A stretch of DNA of 37,589 nt from Falciphora oryzae (GCA_000733355.1 JNVV01000060.1:215058-252646); one strand, 5' to 3'. Positions 1 to 9,900 are shown, numbered from the stretch's first letter. A program made the numbers and translations. The notes: a model not told the origin generated them from the sequence alone.

Positions 1-650
1 ACGGTGTGGCCGGCATGCAGCACGTCGACTGTGCCGACATCCTGCTCCAACATGGTGCCGACCTGGACGACGTGTCGGCTAACGGATATACGCCACTAAC
101 GACGGCGATAATCCACAACAGCCACGCGATGCTGAAGCTTTTCCTCAGCCGTTGCTATAGGTACACACGCCTAGTGGGGCCTCGACTGCCGCTTATATCG
201 GAACACGCGGACACAGAAACGATATCGATTCTTGCATCATCCAATCCGCTACTGAGGCTTCTCAACTTGAACGAGGACGACTTTGGCCGCCAGCCGTGCA
301 AGCTTGGTGCAACGAGGAGATTCCGACAACGAGCTGTACCACACGTTCGAGGGCTTGTTGGTCGCCGGCTTGCAGTTGGCAGGCGACGACACCGCGTGCC
401 GACGCGCCGCGAACCTGAAGCGCCCCGGGCCCCTGTACCTCTCCGCCCCTGAGGTTATCAGCAGCCTGCCGTTCGACGATGGTGAGTGAGCGTCTCGTGT
501 TGACGACCGCCCGGTTTGATCGAATTCGGGCCTTGGGGCTTTGGCTGATAAATGTTTCTTTGCTAGCACGCGCAGACCAAACAACTTTGGAAGATCCTAG
601 ACCTCACAAACGGCTTCGGCGACTACACGGCCACCTACCTTCTTGAATAA
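1..650 (+). pseudogene. Ankyrin-repeat protein, 3' end, frame-disrupted
   Basis: The window opens inside an ankyrin-repeat coding region. The frame from about base 6 contains a recognisable repeat (DILLQHGADLDDVS, then NGYTPLTTAI and a helix ending LFLSRC). This frame stops being coding-like near base 300. The continuation is one frame over (283-480: DNELYHTFEGLLVAGLQLAG, ending SSLPFDD). A donor GTGAGT at 482 and an acceptor TGCTAG ending at 566 frame a likely 85-bp intron. The last protein-like stretch (TKQLWKILDLTNGFGDYTAT) ends at TAA 648-650, but it is not in phase with the preceding exon. Two frame breaks are therefore needed and I call it a pseudogene. Ankyrin proteins are protein-interaction scaffolds; the effector part lies outside the window. 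An unrecognised intron could explain one of the two breaks. Confidence 0.6.
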
Positions 651-1228
651 GTTCAAGCCCCCTCGTCGTGGCAAGCACGGATCGACTTAGCGCCGCCCAG
701 CATTCTATCGACTCGTAAAAACCAAAATTATCTCCGTGACTTTTGTAAAAGCGGGCGTCCTGCCGCGGCCTTTCCAAACGGATCTGTCGGGGCGCGGAGT
801 CTGGGCTTTTTAACTTGTGTTCTGGTTGTCGGATGTCTGCGGTTTTATGTAGGGTTTACGTGCTTTGTTCGCCTATATCGAACTGCTCCTACAGACCTCT
901 CTGCCAGGCAAGGAGCAATCGCCTGCTTCTCGCACCTCATCTCCTGAAGATCTCTACCCGTAAACTGTCTACTCCATTATCGGTTCCACCACCCGCGGGA
1001 GCGCCAAGCCGATGTGAAGGGCCGGATTCTCAATATTACTGCCCTTGTAACTTTTCGGGCGGGTGATATCAGCGTCGACGTAATAGTTCGGCTTGACACC
1101 TTTTCGAACTCGACTTACCTTAGAATGCAAATCCCCCCAGGGTCAAGCATCATCGGAAGGTTGGCGTCGTCGACCGGGAGACCGATCCACCTTTTTACGA
1201 AGCAGCGGAGGATGAGGCCGTGTGCGAC

Positions 1229-1344
1229 CTGTAAAAAGAAATTCGTGCTTTAGCCGCCGCCGCGATGCTGGAAGGTCAAAGGAATGGAGGGAGTAGGGGA
1301 AACTAAGGACATGGAAATGATCGGGAGAAAACGAGAACACGTAC
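1229..1344 (-). other. Intron 2 of the phosphatase pseudogene
   Basis: GTACGT donor and TTTTTACAG acceptor, 116 bp. Splicing restores the frame into the second catalytic block (VAHG). Confidence 0.6.
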
Positions 1345-1447
1345 AATTAGCACATCAGCAGGCTGCTCCCCGTTCATGCAGGGGCCCTGGATTTTTCGGA
1401 TCTCCAGAATGAGCTCGTCCAAACGCCGGGTTATCTGGTCCGTGGAT

Positions 1448-1517
1448 CTATAGGTGGAAGAAAAGTGTCAGCAATAGCTCCTTGGCCGCTAGGGGAAATT
1501 GCAAAAGCACAACATAC
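1448..1517 (-). other. Intron 1 of the phosphatase pseudogene
   Basis: GTATGT donor and CTATAG acceptor on the minus strand, 70 bp. Removing it joins two frames that both match the histidine phosphatase family, so this copy was not made from a spliced RNA. Confidence 0.65.
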
Positions 1518-1899
1518 TCTCCACCTTCACACCCATCCCGCCAAATGTCCCACTTCCTGTCTGAATCAAGGCCCCGTTCCTTCCTCAAGGATCTGATCTG
1601 CTCGTCTTTGAGCCCTTCATAATCTCCGTAATTCCACTCCGCAACGGCTTCGGTTTCGGTGAACTCCCATGTCCCTTTGGTAACGCCGAGCAGCTCAAGC
1701 GTCCTCTTCGCTCTTTTCCTCGGGCTGACGAAGACCCGCACGAGGCGGGAAGGGTCGAGGAGTTTGCCGGCGCCCACGAGCAGCGAAGCCGCCGAGGAAA
1801 TCTGTTCGATGCCTTCCGGGGCGAGCTCGGCGTCCGTGACGCCGGTACAGCGGCCTGATTTGGCCCACTCCGTCGCTCCTGATCTCGAAGACCCAAGTT

Positions 1900-2205
1900 A
1901 AAAGGCCGTTGCTGTAGAGGATTTATATTTCAAGCTAAGAAAATCGCACCATGTCGTATGAGGAATACACGGGGTGTTAAGGCGTCTTGGTCGGACATGA
2001 TGCTGGGCGCAGCGCCGTGGTGGAGATGTGATGATCTGGGAGTTGAAGCGGGGTAATTGATGTCCTGGTGAAGCGCTCTCCGATTTCATACACAGGTGGG
2101 AGGCGGGGTAATTGATGCACGTGCCTTGTAGCACCCCATCTCGTTCCGTGCAAACCCCAGCCGCAGTCGTAGGCACTCGTCCTAGTAACGACGAAAACCA
2201 CCGAA
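1900..2205. other. No gene seen
   Basis: No convincing coding frame. The only structure noted is a 15-base direct repeat (GCGGGGTAATTGATG) near 2050 and 2104. Confidence 0.4.
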
Positions 2206-2524
2206 GTGTGGGAAGACGCCAAGCCCTTCGACAAGCCAAGCTTCAACACCAACATCTCCTCGCAAAGGGCAGCATATTCGGACGAGGCGGCAGTAACGTG
2301 GACGCCCCATCACCGCTTTTACCGAAGCAGCTCGCGACTGGTCCTGAAGCATCCCGAACGTTCATCGAAAGAATACCCTCGAGCGGCGCCGGGAGGACGA
2401 GAACTCGGAGGCCGCCGCCGACCGCGGCACTACGCTGGCTGTGAGGCTCAAGCACGCGGCCGGGAAAGGAGTACTACGGGGTTGTCGGATGGAGGAATAT
2501 TACGAATCAGAAGTTCTTGTTCTT
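2206..2524 (+). pseudogene. Unrecognised coding remnant
   Basis: Two stretches look protein-coding but sit in different frames: 2206 onward (VWEDAKPFDKPSFNTNIS, AAYSDEAAVTWTPH) and about 2370-2524 (LERRREDENSEAAADRG, RLKHAAGKGVLRG, MEEYYESEVLVL then TGA). No family is recognised. They could be one gene broken by a frameshift or two exons with an unseen intron. The sequence between this remnant and the minisatellite (2525-2990) shows no further feature. Confidence 0.2.
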
Positions 2525-3004
2525 TGACCTGCGAAAGGTCCGGCCTCTGCGGACAGCCGGGCGCCGGAGCGGGGCTCGGTGCAGCTCCGGGGTATCTTAT
2601 GGGTCAAGTTACAGTGTGTTGTTGTGGCCTGAAGGTACTGATCTGCAGAAGAAAACACGGGTTGGCTGCTAGGTTTGTGACGTTCCTCGCTGGTCTAAGA
2701 ACTTTGGTCGATACCTGAATGCTGGGCCAAATTTGGTGGACACGCAAGTACCCTAAAAATTCACGAGCTGATTAGCCGAAAAGAGTGCGATCAGCCGTCG
2801 GTAGGTCAACAGCACTTAAGGGAATACGTTCCCCCATTGCCACAAATTTTAAGCTGGCGGCTTTGTGAAGGCGTGTAGAGAGGTCGTTGATCCAACAGAG
2901 GTATCAATTGGCTGTGCGAAATTATGTGGCTGCCTGCCGCATATCGGCCCCCACTATATCGCCCGCTAAGCCGCCGCTTCGACAGCCGCTCCTCCCTACT
3001 TCCA

Positions 3005-3480
3005 CGCCCCTGTCCATCTGCTCTTTTTGCACAGCCTTTGTAATCCCACCTATCCGTCTGCTCTTTTTGCTCAGCTTTTGCAATCCCTACTTCCACGCCC
3101 CTATCCATCTGCTCTTTTTTGCTGCCTTCCACAATCCCCACTTCCGCCCCTGTCCATCCGCTCTTTTTGCTCGGCTTTTGCAATCCCCACCTCCTCCCCC
3201 CTGTCCATCCTCCCTTTTTGCTCTCCTTCCACAATCCCCACTCCCGCCCCTATCCGTCTGCTTTTTTTTGTTCGGCTTTCGCAATCACCACTTCTACACC
3301 CCTATCCCTCTGCTCTTTTTGCACAGCTTTTGCAATCCCACCCCCTCCCCCCTGTCCATCCGCTCTTTTTGCTCTGCCTTTCACGGTCCCACTTCCGCCC
3401 CGCCGTTCGTCCGCTCTTTTTGCTCGCCCTCCACATTCCCCATTTCCCGTCCGCTCTTTTTGCTCGTTTCACTTTCACCC
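3005..3480 (+). repeat. Pyrimidine-rich minisatellite, about ten 50-51 bp units
   Basis: The core CTCTTTTTGC(T/A)C recurs at about 3021, 3061, 3112, 3161, 3211, 3262, 3313, 3363, 3413 and 3453, so the period is mostly 49-51 bp with two 40-bp units at the edges. Each unit also carries a variant of TTTTGCAATCCC and CCCCTRTCCATCYG. The period is not a multiple of three, so all three frames read through as Pro/Ser/Phe-rich open frames; these are by-products, not genes. It ends about 130 bp before the ATG of the coiled-coil gene, on the strand that places the C/T tract in that gene's promoter or 5' leader. Confidence 0.85.
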
Positions 3481-3616
3481 CACCTGTTCACTATTCTTGC
3501 TTTGACCTTCGCAACCCGAATTTCCACACCGTCTGCTTCCGCGCTGTCACCCGGTCTGCCACTACCTCGCTGCAATCCTCCCTTGTACCTCCTTTCGGCT
3601 CCATCCGCTTCCGACA

Positions 3617-5499
3617 ATGCCCCCTAAAATTGAAAAGGCAGCAGCCAAGGCCCGTCGATATGAAGCTGAAGCGAACGCGGCCGCGTCGGAAGCGTCGAGG
3701 CTCGCAGCCGAGGCGAAAAGGCTCGAGGCTGAAGCGGAAAAAGCTCGGGCTGAAGTGCGGAAGGCGGAAGAGGAAGTAGAGGCTGACATAAAGGCCAAAC
3801 TAGGCTCCGCCAGTTTGCCTGAGAAACCTTCAAGGAGAGATTGGACCAATGAAGCAAACGCTATCGCCAATCACTGGGGCCAACATGGTCTTGCCTCAGG
3901 GCTTTCTTTTTCGGCTTTGATTTGTCTATGCCAGTGTCTTCCAGGGACTGACTGGGACCTTTGGTTGGGCAAGCATCGAGGGGTTCTTGAGGCGGAATCG
4001 CGCGAGCTGAATCAAAGGTTCCCGTTCGACTGGGGAGTCTGGAAGTGGTTCCAAAAAGCCGTTGGACCTACAGGGACAAAAGCTTGCGTCCTTGGTACAT
4101 TTCAATGAACTGTAGTGTGTTCTTTCTTAGAAAGAGAGTTTGCTAACATTTGCCTGTATCTGTCAGGACTGGCTTACGAAATCTTCGCAGACGACCTGCC
4201 TGAGCTTATCAACAACCTAAACATGCTTTATCCTCAGAAGCTCAAAGCCGGGTCGCACGATTCAGCAGCAAACCCGATCAACCCCCTAAAGCGGAAACAC
4301 TCAGAGTTGGAGTTGGGGCTTATGCACGGTGGAAGCTCGCGCGATGGTTGTAAGGCTCCCCTCCCACTTCGTTCGTCCGCGCCGTCTGACAGGTCGTCCC
4401 AGCAGCACCGACTCTGCTCGAGCCGAAGCTCTTCCCTAATCCAACGGAAAATTTCAGCCCCGACCGACACTCCGATGCCGGACGCCGGCGCCAAGACCTC
4501 CCAAACGCCGCGCCATGTAAGGATGCCCTTCCTTTTCCCTTCATTTCTCGCGCCGTCTAACCTGGATTCCAACGCACTACAGCCCCGCCTGCGGGTCCGC
4601 CCTTTGCTGCACACCAAGCGTTTGCGGCCCACGCGCCCTCGCCGCACGCCTTCTGGGCCCAGCCGAAGCACCCAGGAACCGGCCACAACGCATCGCACAC
4701 GCCTGATGTGCCCGGTTACAATCCCGGCCGACCTTTTCCGCGCCCTGATTCCCATCCTGAACCACGCTCAGCCTCAGGTTCAAGCAACGCCAACCTTGGG
4801 CAGAACTCTGGTGCAGGCACGCCGATCCAGCAGCGTAAGCAGCTCATCCCTTCCAGGTGTGATGCCATCCCGGCGTCAATTTCACGAACGCCAAGCTGGC
4901 CTGAAGGTTTAACACACGCGCAGCCTCGTATGCGCCACCGCCCCGTTCCTACCTCGCCCAGCCCACGGCCCATGATGTCCCGCTCGTGCCTGTAGGAACG
5001 GACAACGCGCCGCATACGTCGTGCGACCCCGGTGTCCCCTCCAGCTTGGCCTACAGTGCCCACGCGGTCTCGCCGGGGCACAGCTTTAATGCAGGCACTA
5101 GTATGAAAGCCTATCAAACACACTCTTCCCCTTATACGAGCGCCGACAAGCCGCGTTTCCCCATCGATACGGGCGGCCCGAACCTAGCGCCCAGCAGGCC
5201 CATACTGCGCTCGTGAGGAACGTCGCCGGTTTTGGTGGAATGCGGCTAACGTCAGCATCATTTCTTGCAGAGCGACTTCGATCCCAAAATTGGGCGGTGA
5301 CCGCGTCTTCCTATCACCAAGCCCCACCATCGTCCATGCATATCGCAAGACTTCTAACCGAAGACGGGCCCTTCAGCGAGGCTCTGCCGCAGGAGGAAAC
5401 TTCACCTCAGGCAAGATTTTACGAGATCGAACCAAAACTGCTAGACCACCCCACTCTCATATCCATTCTGACGCGCCCCTTCCGCCTCGTCACCCCTGA
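3617..5499 (+). CDS. Six-exon coiled-coil protein, unrecognised family, 514 aa
   Basis: Proposed exons are 3617-4094, 4167-4349, 4403-4516, 4583-4834, 4924-5212 and 5271-5499; they sum to 1545 nt in a single frame. Introns: 4095-4166 (GTACAT, branch GCTAAC, GTCAG), 4350-4402 (GTAAGG, CCAG), 4517-4582 (GTAAGG, CTAAC, ACAG), 4835-4923 (GTAAGC, TTAAC, GCAG), 5213-5270 (GTGAGG, GCTAAC, TTGCAG). Residues about 5-60 form a charged coiled coil of Ala/Glu/Lys/Arg heptads (AEAKRLEAEAEKARAEVRKA). A Trp-rich globular stretch follows (DWDLWLGKHRG, FDWGVWKWFQKAVG, then YEIFADDLPELINNLNMLYP), then a Pro/His/Ser-rich disordered region. After about 5350 a second frame to TAA 5620 looks more protein-like (FYEIEPKLLDHPTLISIL), so the true C-terminus may need a frameshift or another splice. 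The ATG context is ACAATG. Function unknown. Confidence 0.6.
4095..4166 (+). other. Intron 1 of the coiled-coil gene
   Basis: 72 bp with a GTACAT donor, a perfect GCTAAC branch point and a CTGTCAG acceptor. Splicing joins V-L-G to L-A-Y-E-I-F in frame and removes an in-frame TGA. Confidence 0.65.
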
Positions 5500-5620
5500 A
5501 GCCGATGAATCCTTCCTAAGTTCAGCCATTCATATTTCCGAGCAGTATCGCGATTATCTACTTCACTACCCAACTACTCGCGAAGTGCAGTTGCTAAACG
5601 CGCGGCAGTTTCAAATATAA

Positions 5621-6150
5621 CCACCATATACAGGTGGTCGGTTTTGGGTGTTGGAGGATTTTTGTATTATAAGAGCAATGAATATTTCTGCGTAGCTTCG
5701 GAGTGGCCGTGTGGGACTTGAGAGAAAGAATGTGGGTATGCCTGGGCTTCAAAGGGACGCATCTATATCGCCACAGGCCCCGGTGTACTCCCATCAGCCA
5801 GTGAGCGAACCGGACGGCAAGGGACGTCGTGTCCGGGACACCAGGGTATCGCCGCGCAAACCGCGTATCTTTGGGTCCTTCGTGGGTTTGCCGCCATTTG
5901 GGTGAGAGCGAAGGCCGGGGGTCATATCGACTGGGCCCTCGGCCCTCGGTCTGCCGGGCCCACTGGAAGCTGGGGTACATGCTCAAAAATCTCGACAAAC
6001 CCGGGAGCTGGTCAAACCTCTGTAGGATTTTATATTATAGCGACGGTTGCGAGCAGAGTGAGCAGGTCCTGCTGGGAAACCACTTGATAAACAAAATAAA
6101 ATAAAAAATAAAAATAGAAACAAAATAAAAAATCGCAACGAGCAAACATC
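5621..6150. other. Intergenic; A-rich (AAAATA)n tract at 6092-6133
   Basis: No convincing coding frame. The stretch ends in an A-rich simple repeat built of AAAATA-like words, just beyond the 3' end of the minus-strand gene at 6151. It could be a microsatellite or the decayed tail of a retroposed sequence; no associated reverse-transcriptase coding sequence is visible. Confidence 0.4.
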
Positions 6151-6894
6151 CTACTTCCAGAGCGCTACAAGCGCACTCGCCACATCCGAAACGGTGGCCG
6201 GTTTTGCATCCGGTTTCCCATCGGTGTAACCTATATGGCCATCCCCTATTTTTGGTGGGGCGTAAGCCACGTTACCCTTCAAAGCGCGAGCCCCCCCATC
6301 CCCCTCGACTCTGTGCGCCCAGCCAGTTGTCCGAGTCTGCTTCCACCTCTCCGCCACCGACCCGTCGACCAGAATATGGTGGACCTCGTCGACGATGAAT
6401 TCCAACGCCAGTTCCCGGTCAGTGTCTTCAGGATGGAGGACTTCAAGTGCAATTAAATCCTGCAGCTCCTTCTCCATCACTGCTTCGGCGAACTCTCGAA
6501 GGAAAGGACTGAGGTCGAGCTCAGAAGGAACCGGAGAACGGCCGTGCTGGAACTCGTAGGGGTGGAGAGAGCCATCTGGTTTGACGACATAGGTATGTCC
6601 ATGAATCTGCTCGCCGCGCACGTCCTCTATGAGGGTAGGCTTGGCCCAGCGGCGAATAGATTTTTCGGCGCTCGTTCCATCTGGGAGATTGATGCTGGTT
6701 CCGAGCAGGATAGTGTTGTCGGGGATAGGATGATGGCTATGAGCCAGGTGGAGGCCGATGACACCTTGCAGACGATGCCGGCAAAGAAGATTGTCGAAGA
6801 AATCCAGATGTTCGTCGTCGATGGCTGGCTGTGTCGACACCTCTGGGAGATTGTTGTAGCTAATGAGGGTTGGTTGACGTCCATTGAAATGCAA
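6151..6894 (-). CDS. Hypothetical protein, about 247 aa, start codon missing
   Basis: A long open frame with ordinary protein composition: NGRQPTLISYNNLPEVSTQP near the N-terminus, LQGVIGLHLAHSHHPIPDNT, GEQIHGHTYVVKPDGSLHPY, LEFIVDEVHHILVDGS and a Gly-rich end with GDGHIGYTDGKPDAKP. No catalytic motif or membrane segment is recognised. The frame's first possible codon is TTG at 6894, in the place where an ATG would be expected. An in-frame TAA lies 15 nt further upstream and there is no in-frame ATG until deep in the protein. Either the start was lost by mutation or a short upstream exon supplies it; no good acceptor is seen. It may therefore be a recent pseudogene. Confidence 0.5.
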   Translation of the reverse strand: MHFNGRQPTLISYNNLPEVSTQPAIDDEHLDFFDNLLCRHRLQGVIGLHLAHSHHPIPDNTILLGTSINLPDGTSAEKSIRRWAKPTLIEDVRGEQIHGHTYVVKPDGSLHPYEFQHGRSPVPSELDLSPFLREFAEAVMEKELQDLIALEVLHPEDTDRELALEFIVDEVHHILVDGSVAERWKQTRTTGWAHRVEGDGGARALKGNVAYAPPKIGDGHIGYTDGKPDAKPATVSDVASALVALWK

Positions 6895-8510
6895 GATTAT
6901 GCAAGATTAGAATACCTACATTGATGTGGCGCGTTTCAAGTGCTCGTCGCTGAGAGGAGCGCACAAGGACAGAATTGCCATCGTTTCGAACATACGGTCC
7001 GCGGTTGTCACCTACGAATGCGGACGAAAAAAGAACTTGAGCAGGGTGGGATAATTATATCCACCGCTGGGAGGCACATGTAATTTAAAAAGCACGGAAA
7101 CCTGCCGAATATCGCTCAAACTTTCGGGTAAACTAAACTTCGCGAGACACTGACTAAAATATCGGGTGGCTAAATCCCGCAAGCCAAGGTGGTGGTTCAC
7201 TCATGAATAAAGCCGCTCGACGCGGTAGGTGGAAGGTTGATGGAAGCATTTGCCATGGGCGGGGGCGGCGGTGCGACCCCTTTTTTGATATTATGCCAAT
7301 GTACAATTGGCTCGAACCGGTCCCATGGCCAGAAAAATGGTCAGCGGATTAGTTTTGACGGGACAGACCGGAAACCGGGAGGGTTGAAGTCCCCTTTCGT
7401 AAGGGTTGCTACTTGATTTTTTTTCTATCGAGGAGATGCTCGGCTCGTGATGGAAAGGTAGCGAAGGAGGGGTGCCCCGCGATTGTTGCCATGACCTCAT
7501 TTGAAGTGGGTGCCACCACTCGATGTTGCACGCGGTGCAGGTTTTGATTAGTCAAATGCACGGACGTGTTGGGCAGGACGCGCTGCAAGCAAAATTTTGC
7601 GCTCCCGGCGGGCATGGGGGATCATCAATCAGACAGAACAATCCATGAATCCAATCAGATCAATTCACTCTCGTTACGCTGTGCAACACTCGATGGGCTT
7701 GGCTGTTCCACAATCAATGGGCGGGGGGTCTAGTGATGCACCGAGCCGCCCGCCATAATTACGCATAGATTAGATAGAGGCGCAGGAACCACCTGGGTGA
7801 TAAGACGCCTTGCTGCGCCCGGCGGGTAATACGCGGCGACAGGCGATGTAGCCGGCCGTTTGTCGCTCGGGCGAAGTCTCGCAAATCAGGTAGGCGGAGA
7901 TGCCCGGCCTTGGCTTCGGAAAAAGTCGGCGGGGGGCCTTCCGACCCGAAAGCTGCTTCCAACGGAGGAGGCAGGCCGGAGCGGCAGCGAGGCTTACCAA
8001 CCGGGCCCGCCATAGCCGAAAAAGAGCGCGTGCCCAAAACGTCGCGGGATAAGCCCCAGCGAGACGGCGGGCGTCGGCCGAGCTGCGAACTAATTATTGA
8101 AATAGTAACATGGTTGTGAACAGCGAAAACCAGTAGCCCAATGGGTTTCACAGCGCGAAGTGGCATGCGCCGCATACAGAGCTTTTGTAGTCGGGAGGTC
8201 AACTGTCTCGATCGGGCGTCCTGGGTCGGGCGCCGCAGATACGGTCATAGGGGAAAAAAAAAGAGGCGCGGCGACACTTATGTCGGGGTGCGGGAGGAGC
8301 GCAGCCGAACCAGGACGGCTCACCGGGACTATGGCTCAAGCTACTAGATAGTCGCCTGCTCCACCGCATCCGCGCATTCGGACGGCGGCAAGGCCCTGCT
8401 GCTAGGGCTCCACAGAGTACGCCCTCTTGGGACTCTCGTAGTATGGCCAGCGGCAATTGCGGGCAAATGGAGCTTTCGCGCCGAATACCGGAAGGTGTGA
8501 ACTCTGGGAA
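6895..8510. other. Long intergenic stretch, no supported gene
   Basis: Scattered open frames on both strands, none with a domain, a consistent splice pattern or a good start. The minus frame around 7770-8000 (ETSPERQTAGYIACRRVLPA) looks slightly protein-like but cannot be assigned. No tRNA or other RNA gene was recognised. Confidence 0.35.
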
Positions 8511-8600
8511 GGGGCCGGATCGGAAATTCGTAAAACTTCGAACTTTAGCGGTGTCGAAAAAGAGCGCCCTCGCTCAGGGTAAGTAAAGAAGCGCCGCGAG
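8510..8600 (+). repeat. Dispersed repeat copy 1 (pair with 9822-9900)
   Basis: The segment TTCGAACTTTAGCGGTGTCGAAAAAGAGCGCCCTCGCTCAGGGTAA matches 9832-9885 in the same orientation, with a longer A tract in the second copy. The two copies flank the phosphotransferase-like gene at a distance of about 1.3 kb. Confidence 0.6.
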
Positions 8601-9008
8601 GAGACAAGACTCGACGAGCAGCTCGACGACAGGGAGCGTAAGGCGGCGGCGCGCAACGAATCAAGCGCGAGCTTACGGGCGAGCTCAGCCTGTGGCGGTC
8701 CAAGATGCACGGCGGCTATAACAACCCCAGCACCACCAACCGGATCAACGCCCATGCTAACGGGATGTGCGTCGAGGCTGTTAGCTTCTCCATCGCGAAA
8801 GCTCTCCTCCCCAGACCATCCAAACCTTCCAGAACCACCAGCCAAACAGCTTTTACAATCCACCGAAATGCCATCCAAAGTCCTTCCTTGTTTTGGCTTA
8901 GTCAGCTGCCGCCCATCTACACCGAATTCAGTCCACGCACCGACAGTTCCCCTTCCTCTTTTCCATTCTTGAACCTCGCTTCGCCTTTCTCTTTCGACAG
9001 CTATCGCT

Positions 9009-9767
9009 ATGGAGTTTACAGAGTCGTATCCGAAGGTTTCCAAGCTGCTCGATCCTGCATTCATTGTGGAGAAGAACAAGTTCATCAAGCGGGAGCTGTC
9101 CGAAGACGAGTGTGTCCACCACAACAAGGACGGTCGGGTGCTTTATCCGTATTGGATGAGGGAGCGCATTCAAAACAAAGCCGACGCAATCGGGTTCGTC
9201 GCCGCCAACACCGACATCCCAGCACCGGAATGCCATCTCTACGAAAAGGACGGGCTGCTTCACCTTGATATCAAGGTCCTTCCTGGCGTAATGCTCGACG
9301 AAATCAAAGAGGAAAACATGCCCGCCGCGATCGAGGCGGTTACGAAGCAAATGGACGGGAACATTCTGCCGCAGCTCCGCAAGCTTCACCGGCGCTCCAT
9401 TAGAGGCGTCGACCTTACCCTCCCGGTAATCCCCCCTCCACGAATCTACCGCCGCGACCGGCGATCTTGGGAAAGAATCACCTCCAAGCACCCTGACTTC
9501 GTCTTCTGCCACAACGGCCTCAGCAACCGAAACATCCTTATCGACTCCACAACGTTCCGGATTACGGGGATTATTGACTGGGAATTTGCGGGGTTTTACC
9601 CGCCTGCCTGGGAGCTCAAACTTTGGCCGTTGGATTGGAGCGGCCGTGGACGCCTGAACAAAGAGGCGGAGCGGCGTGATCTCGCCTTGTTTCGCTTGAA
9701 GCCGGAGGACTTGAGGGATTGCCTTGAGGAGCGACCTGCGGGTTTTAGGCAGATACGTTCGTGCTGA
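9009..9767 (+). CDS. Aminoglycoside phosphotransferase (APH)-like protein with degenerate catalytic loop, 252 aa
   Basis: Single-exon frame with ATG at 9009 in the context GCTATGG. The C-terminal half has the order typical of fungal APH-fold kinases: FCHNGLSNRNILID (about residues 167-179) then ITGIIDWEFAGFYPP (185-199). In the family the first block is HxDxxxxN, where the Asp is the catalytic base. Here it reads H168-N169-G170 with N175 kept, so that Asp is Gly, while the metal-binding Asp190 is present. The N-terminal half (ANTDIPAPECHLYEKDG, HLDIKVLPGVML) resembles the nucleotide-binding lobe. Bacterial relatives phosphorylate antibiotics; substrates of the large fungal expansions are mostly unknown. 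The protein is probably catalytically impaired, a pseudokinase or an early pseudogene. The long minus-strand open frame opposite it is a shadow. Confidence 0.7.
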   Translation: MEFTESYPKVSKLLDPAFIVEKNKFIKRELSEDECVHHNKDGRVLYPYWMRERIQNKADAIGFVAANTDIPAPECHLYEKDGLLHLDIKVLPGVMLDEIKEENMPAAIEAVTKQMDGNILPQLRKLHRRSIRGVDLTLPVIPPPRIYRRDRRSWERITSKHPDFVFCHNGLSNRNILIDSTTFRITGIIDWEFAGFYPPAWELKLWPLDWSGRGRLNKEAERRDLALFRLKPEDLRDCLEERPAGFRQIRSC

Positions 9768-9821
9768 GTCACTTTTCCGCGCTATAAGCCGGTGCTGTGG
9801 CGATGCGGACTGGGAATGGTG

Positions 9822-9900
9822 GCGGGAGATTTTGAACTTCGGCGGTGTCAAAAAAAAAAAAAAAAAGCGCCTTCGCTCGGAGTAAAAGTGTAGCGCATCT
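9822..9900 (+). repeat. Dispersed repeat copy 2 with 17-base poly(A)
   Basis: Same sequence family as 8510-8600 (TTTGAACTTCGGCGGTGTC, A tract at 9850-9866, then AGCGCCTTCGCTCGGAGTAA). Immediately downstream, 9899-9919 can form a 7-bp hairpin CTCGCTT/AAGCGAG. Confidence 0.6.

Larger units (their letters stand above)
1115..1896 (-). pseudogene. Histidine phosphatase (phosphoglycerate mutase superfamily) pseudogene, first catalytic His lost
   Basis: Reading leftward from about 1896, the coding frame has the family's N-terminal block in the form R-S-G-A-T-E-W followed by SGRCTGVTDAELAPEG, then SPRKRAKRTLELL, EWNYGDYEG and DIWRDGCEGGE. Splicing 1517-1448 (GTATGT...TATAG) joins to STDQITRRLDELI and MNGEQPADVLIV. 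Splicing 1344-1229 (GTACGT...ACAG) joins to VAHGLILRCFVKRWIGLPVD. The superfamily uses the His of an N-terminal RHG motif as phospho-acceptor and a second His (here in VAHG) as partner. The bases encoding the first His and part of the Gly are missing: the sequence goes from an upstream frame ending VFEIR straight to the frame of ATEW. A TAA at 1117-1115 follows CILR, although coding-like sequence (KPNYYVDADITRP) continues beyond it in another frame. No upstream ATG is found. The enzyme would be dead. Confidence 0.75.

Noticed and set aside
2040..2120. 15-base direct repeat GCGGGGTAATTGATG about 54 bp apart
   Set aside because: Too short and isolated to support an element or regulatory claim.
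2887..3780. Long plus-strand open frames rich in Pro/Ser/Phe, and minus-strand Lys/Gly-rich frames opposite
   Set aside because: They are translations of the 50-bp minisatellite; the period shifts frame so every frame stays open and repeats the same words.
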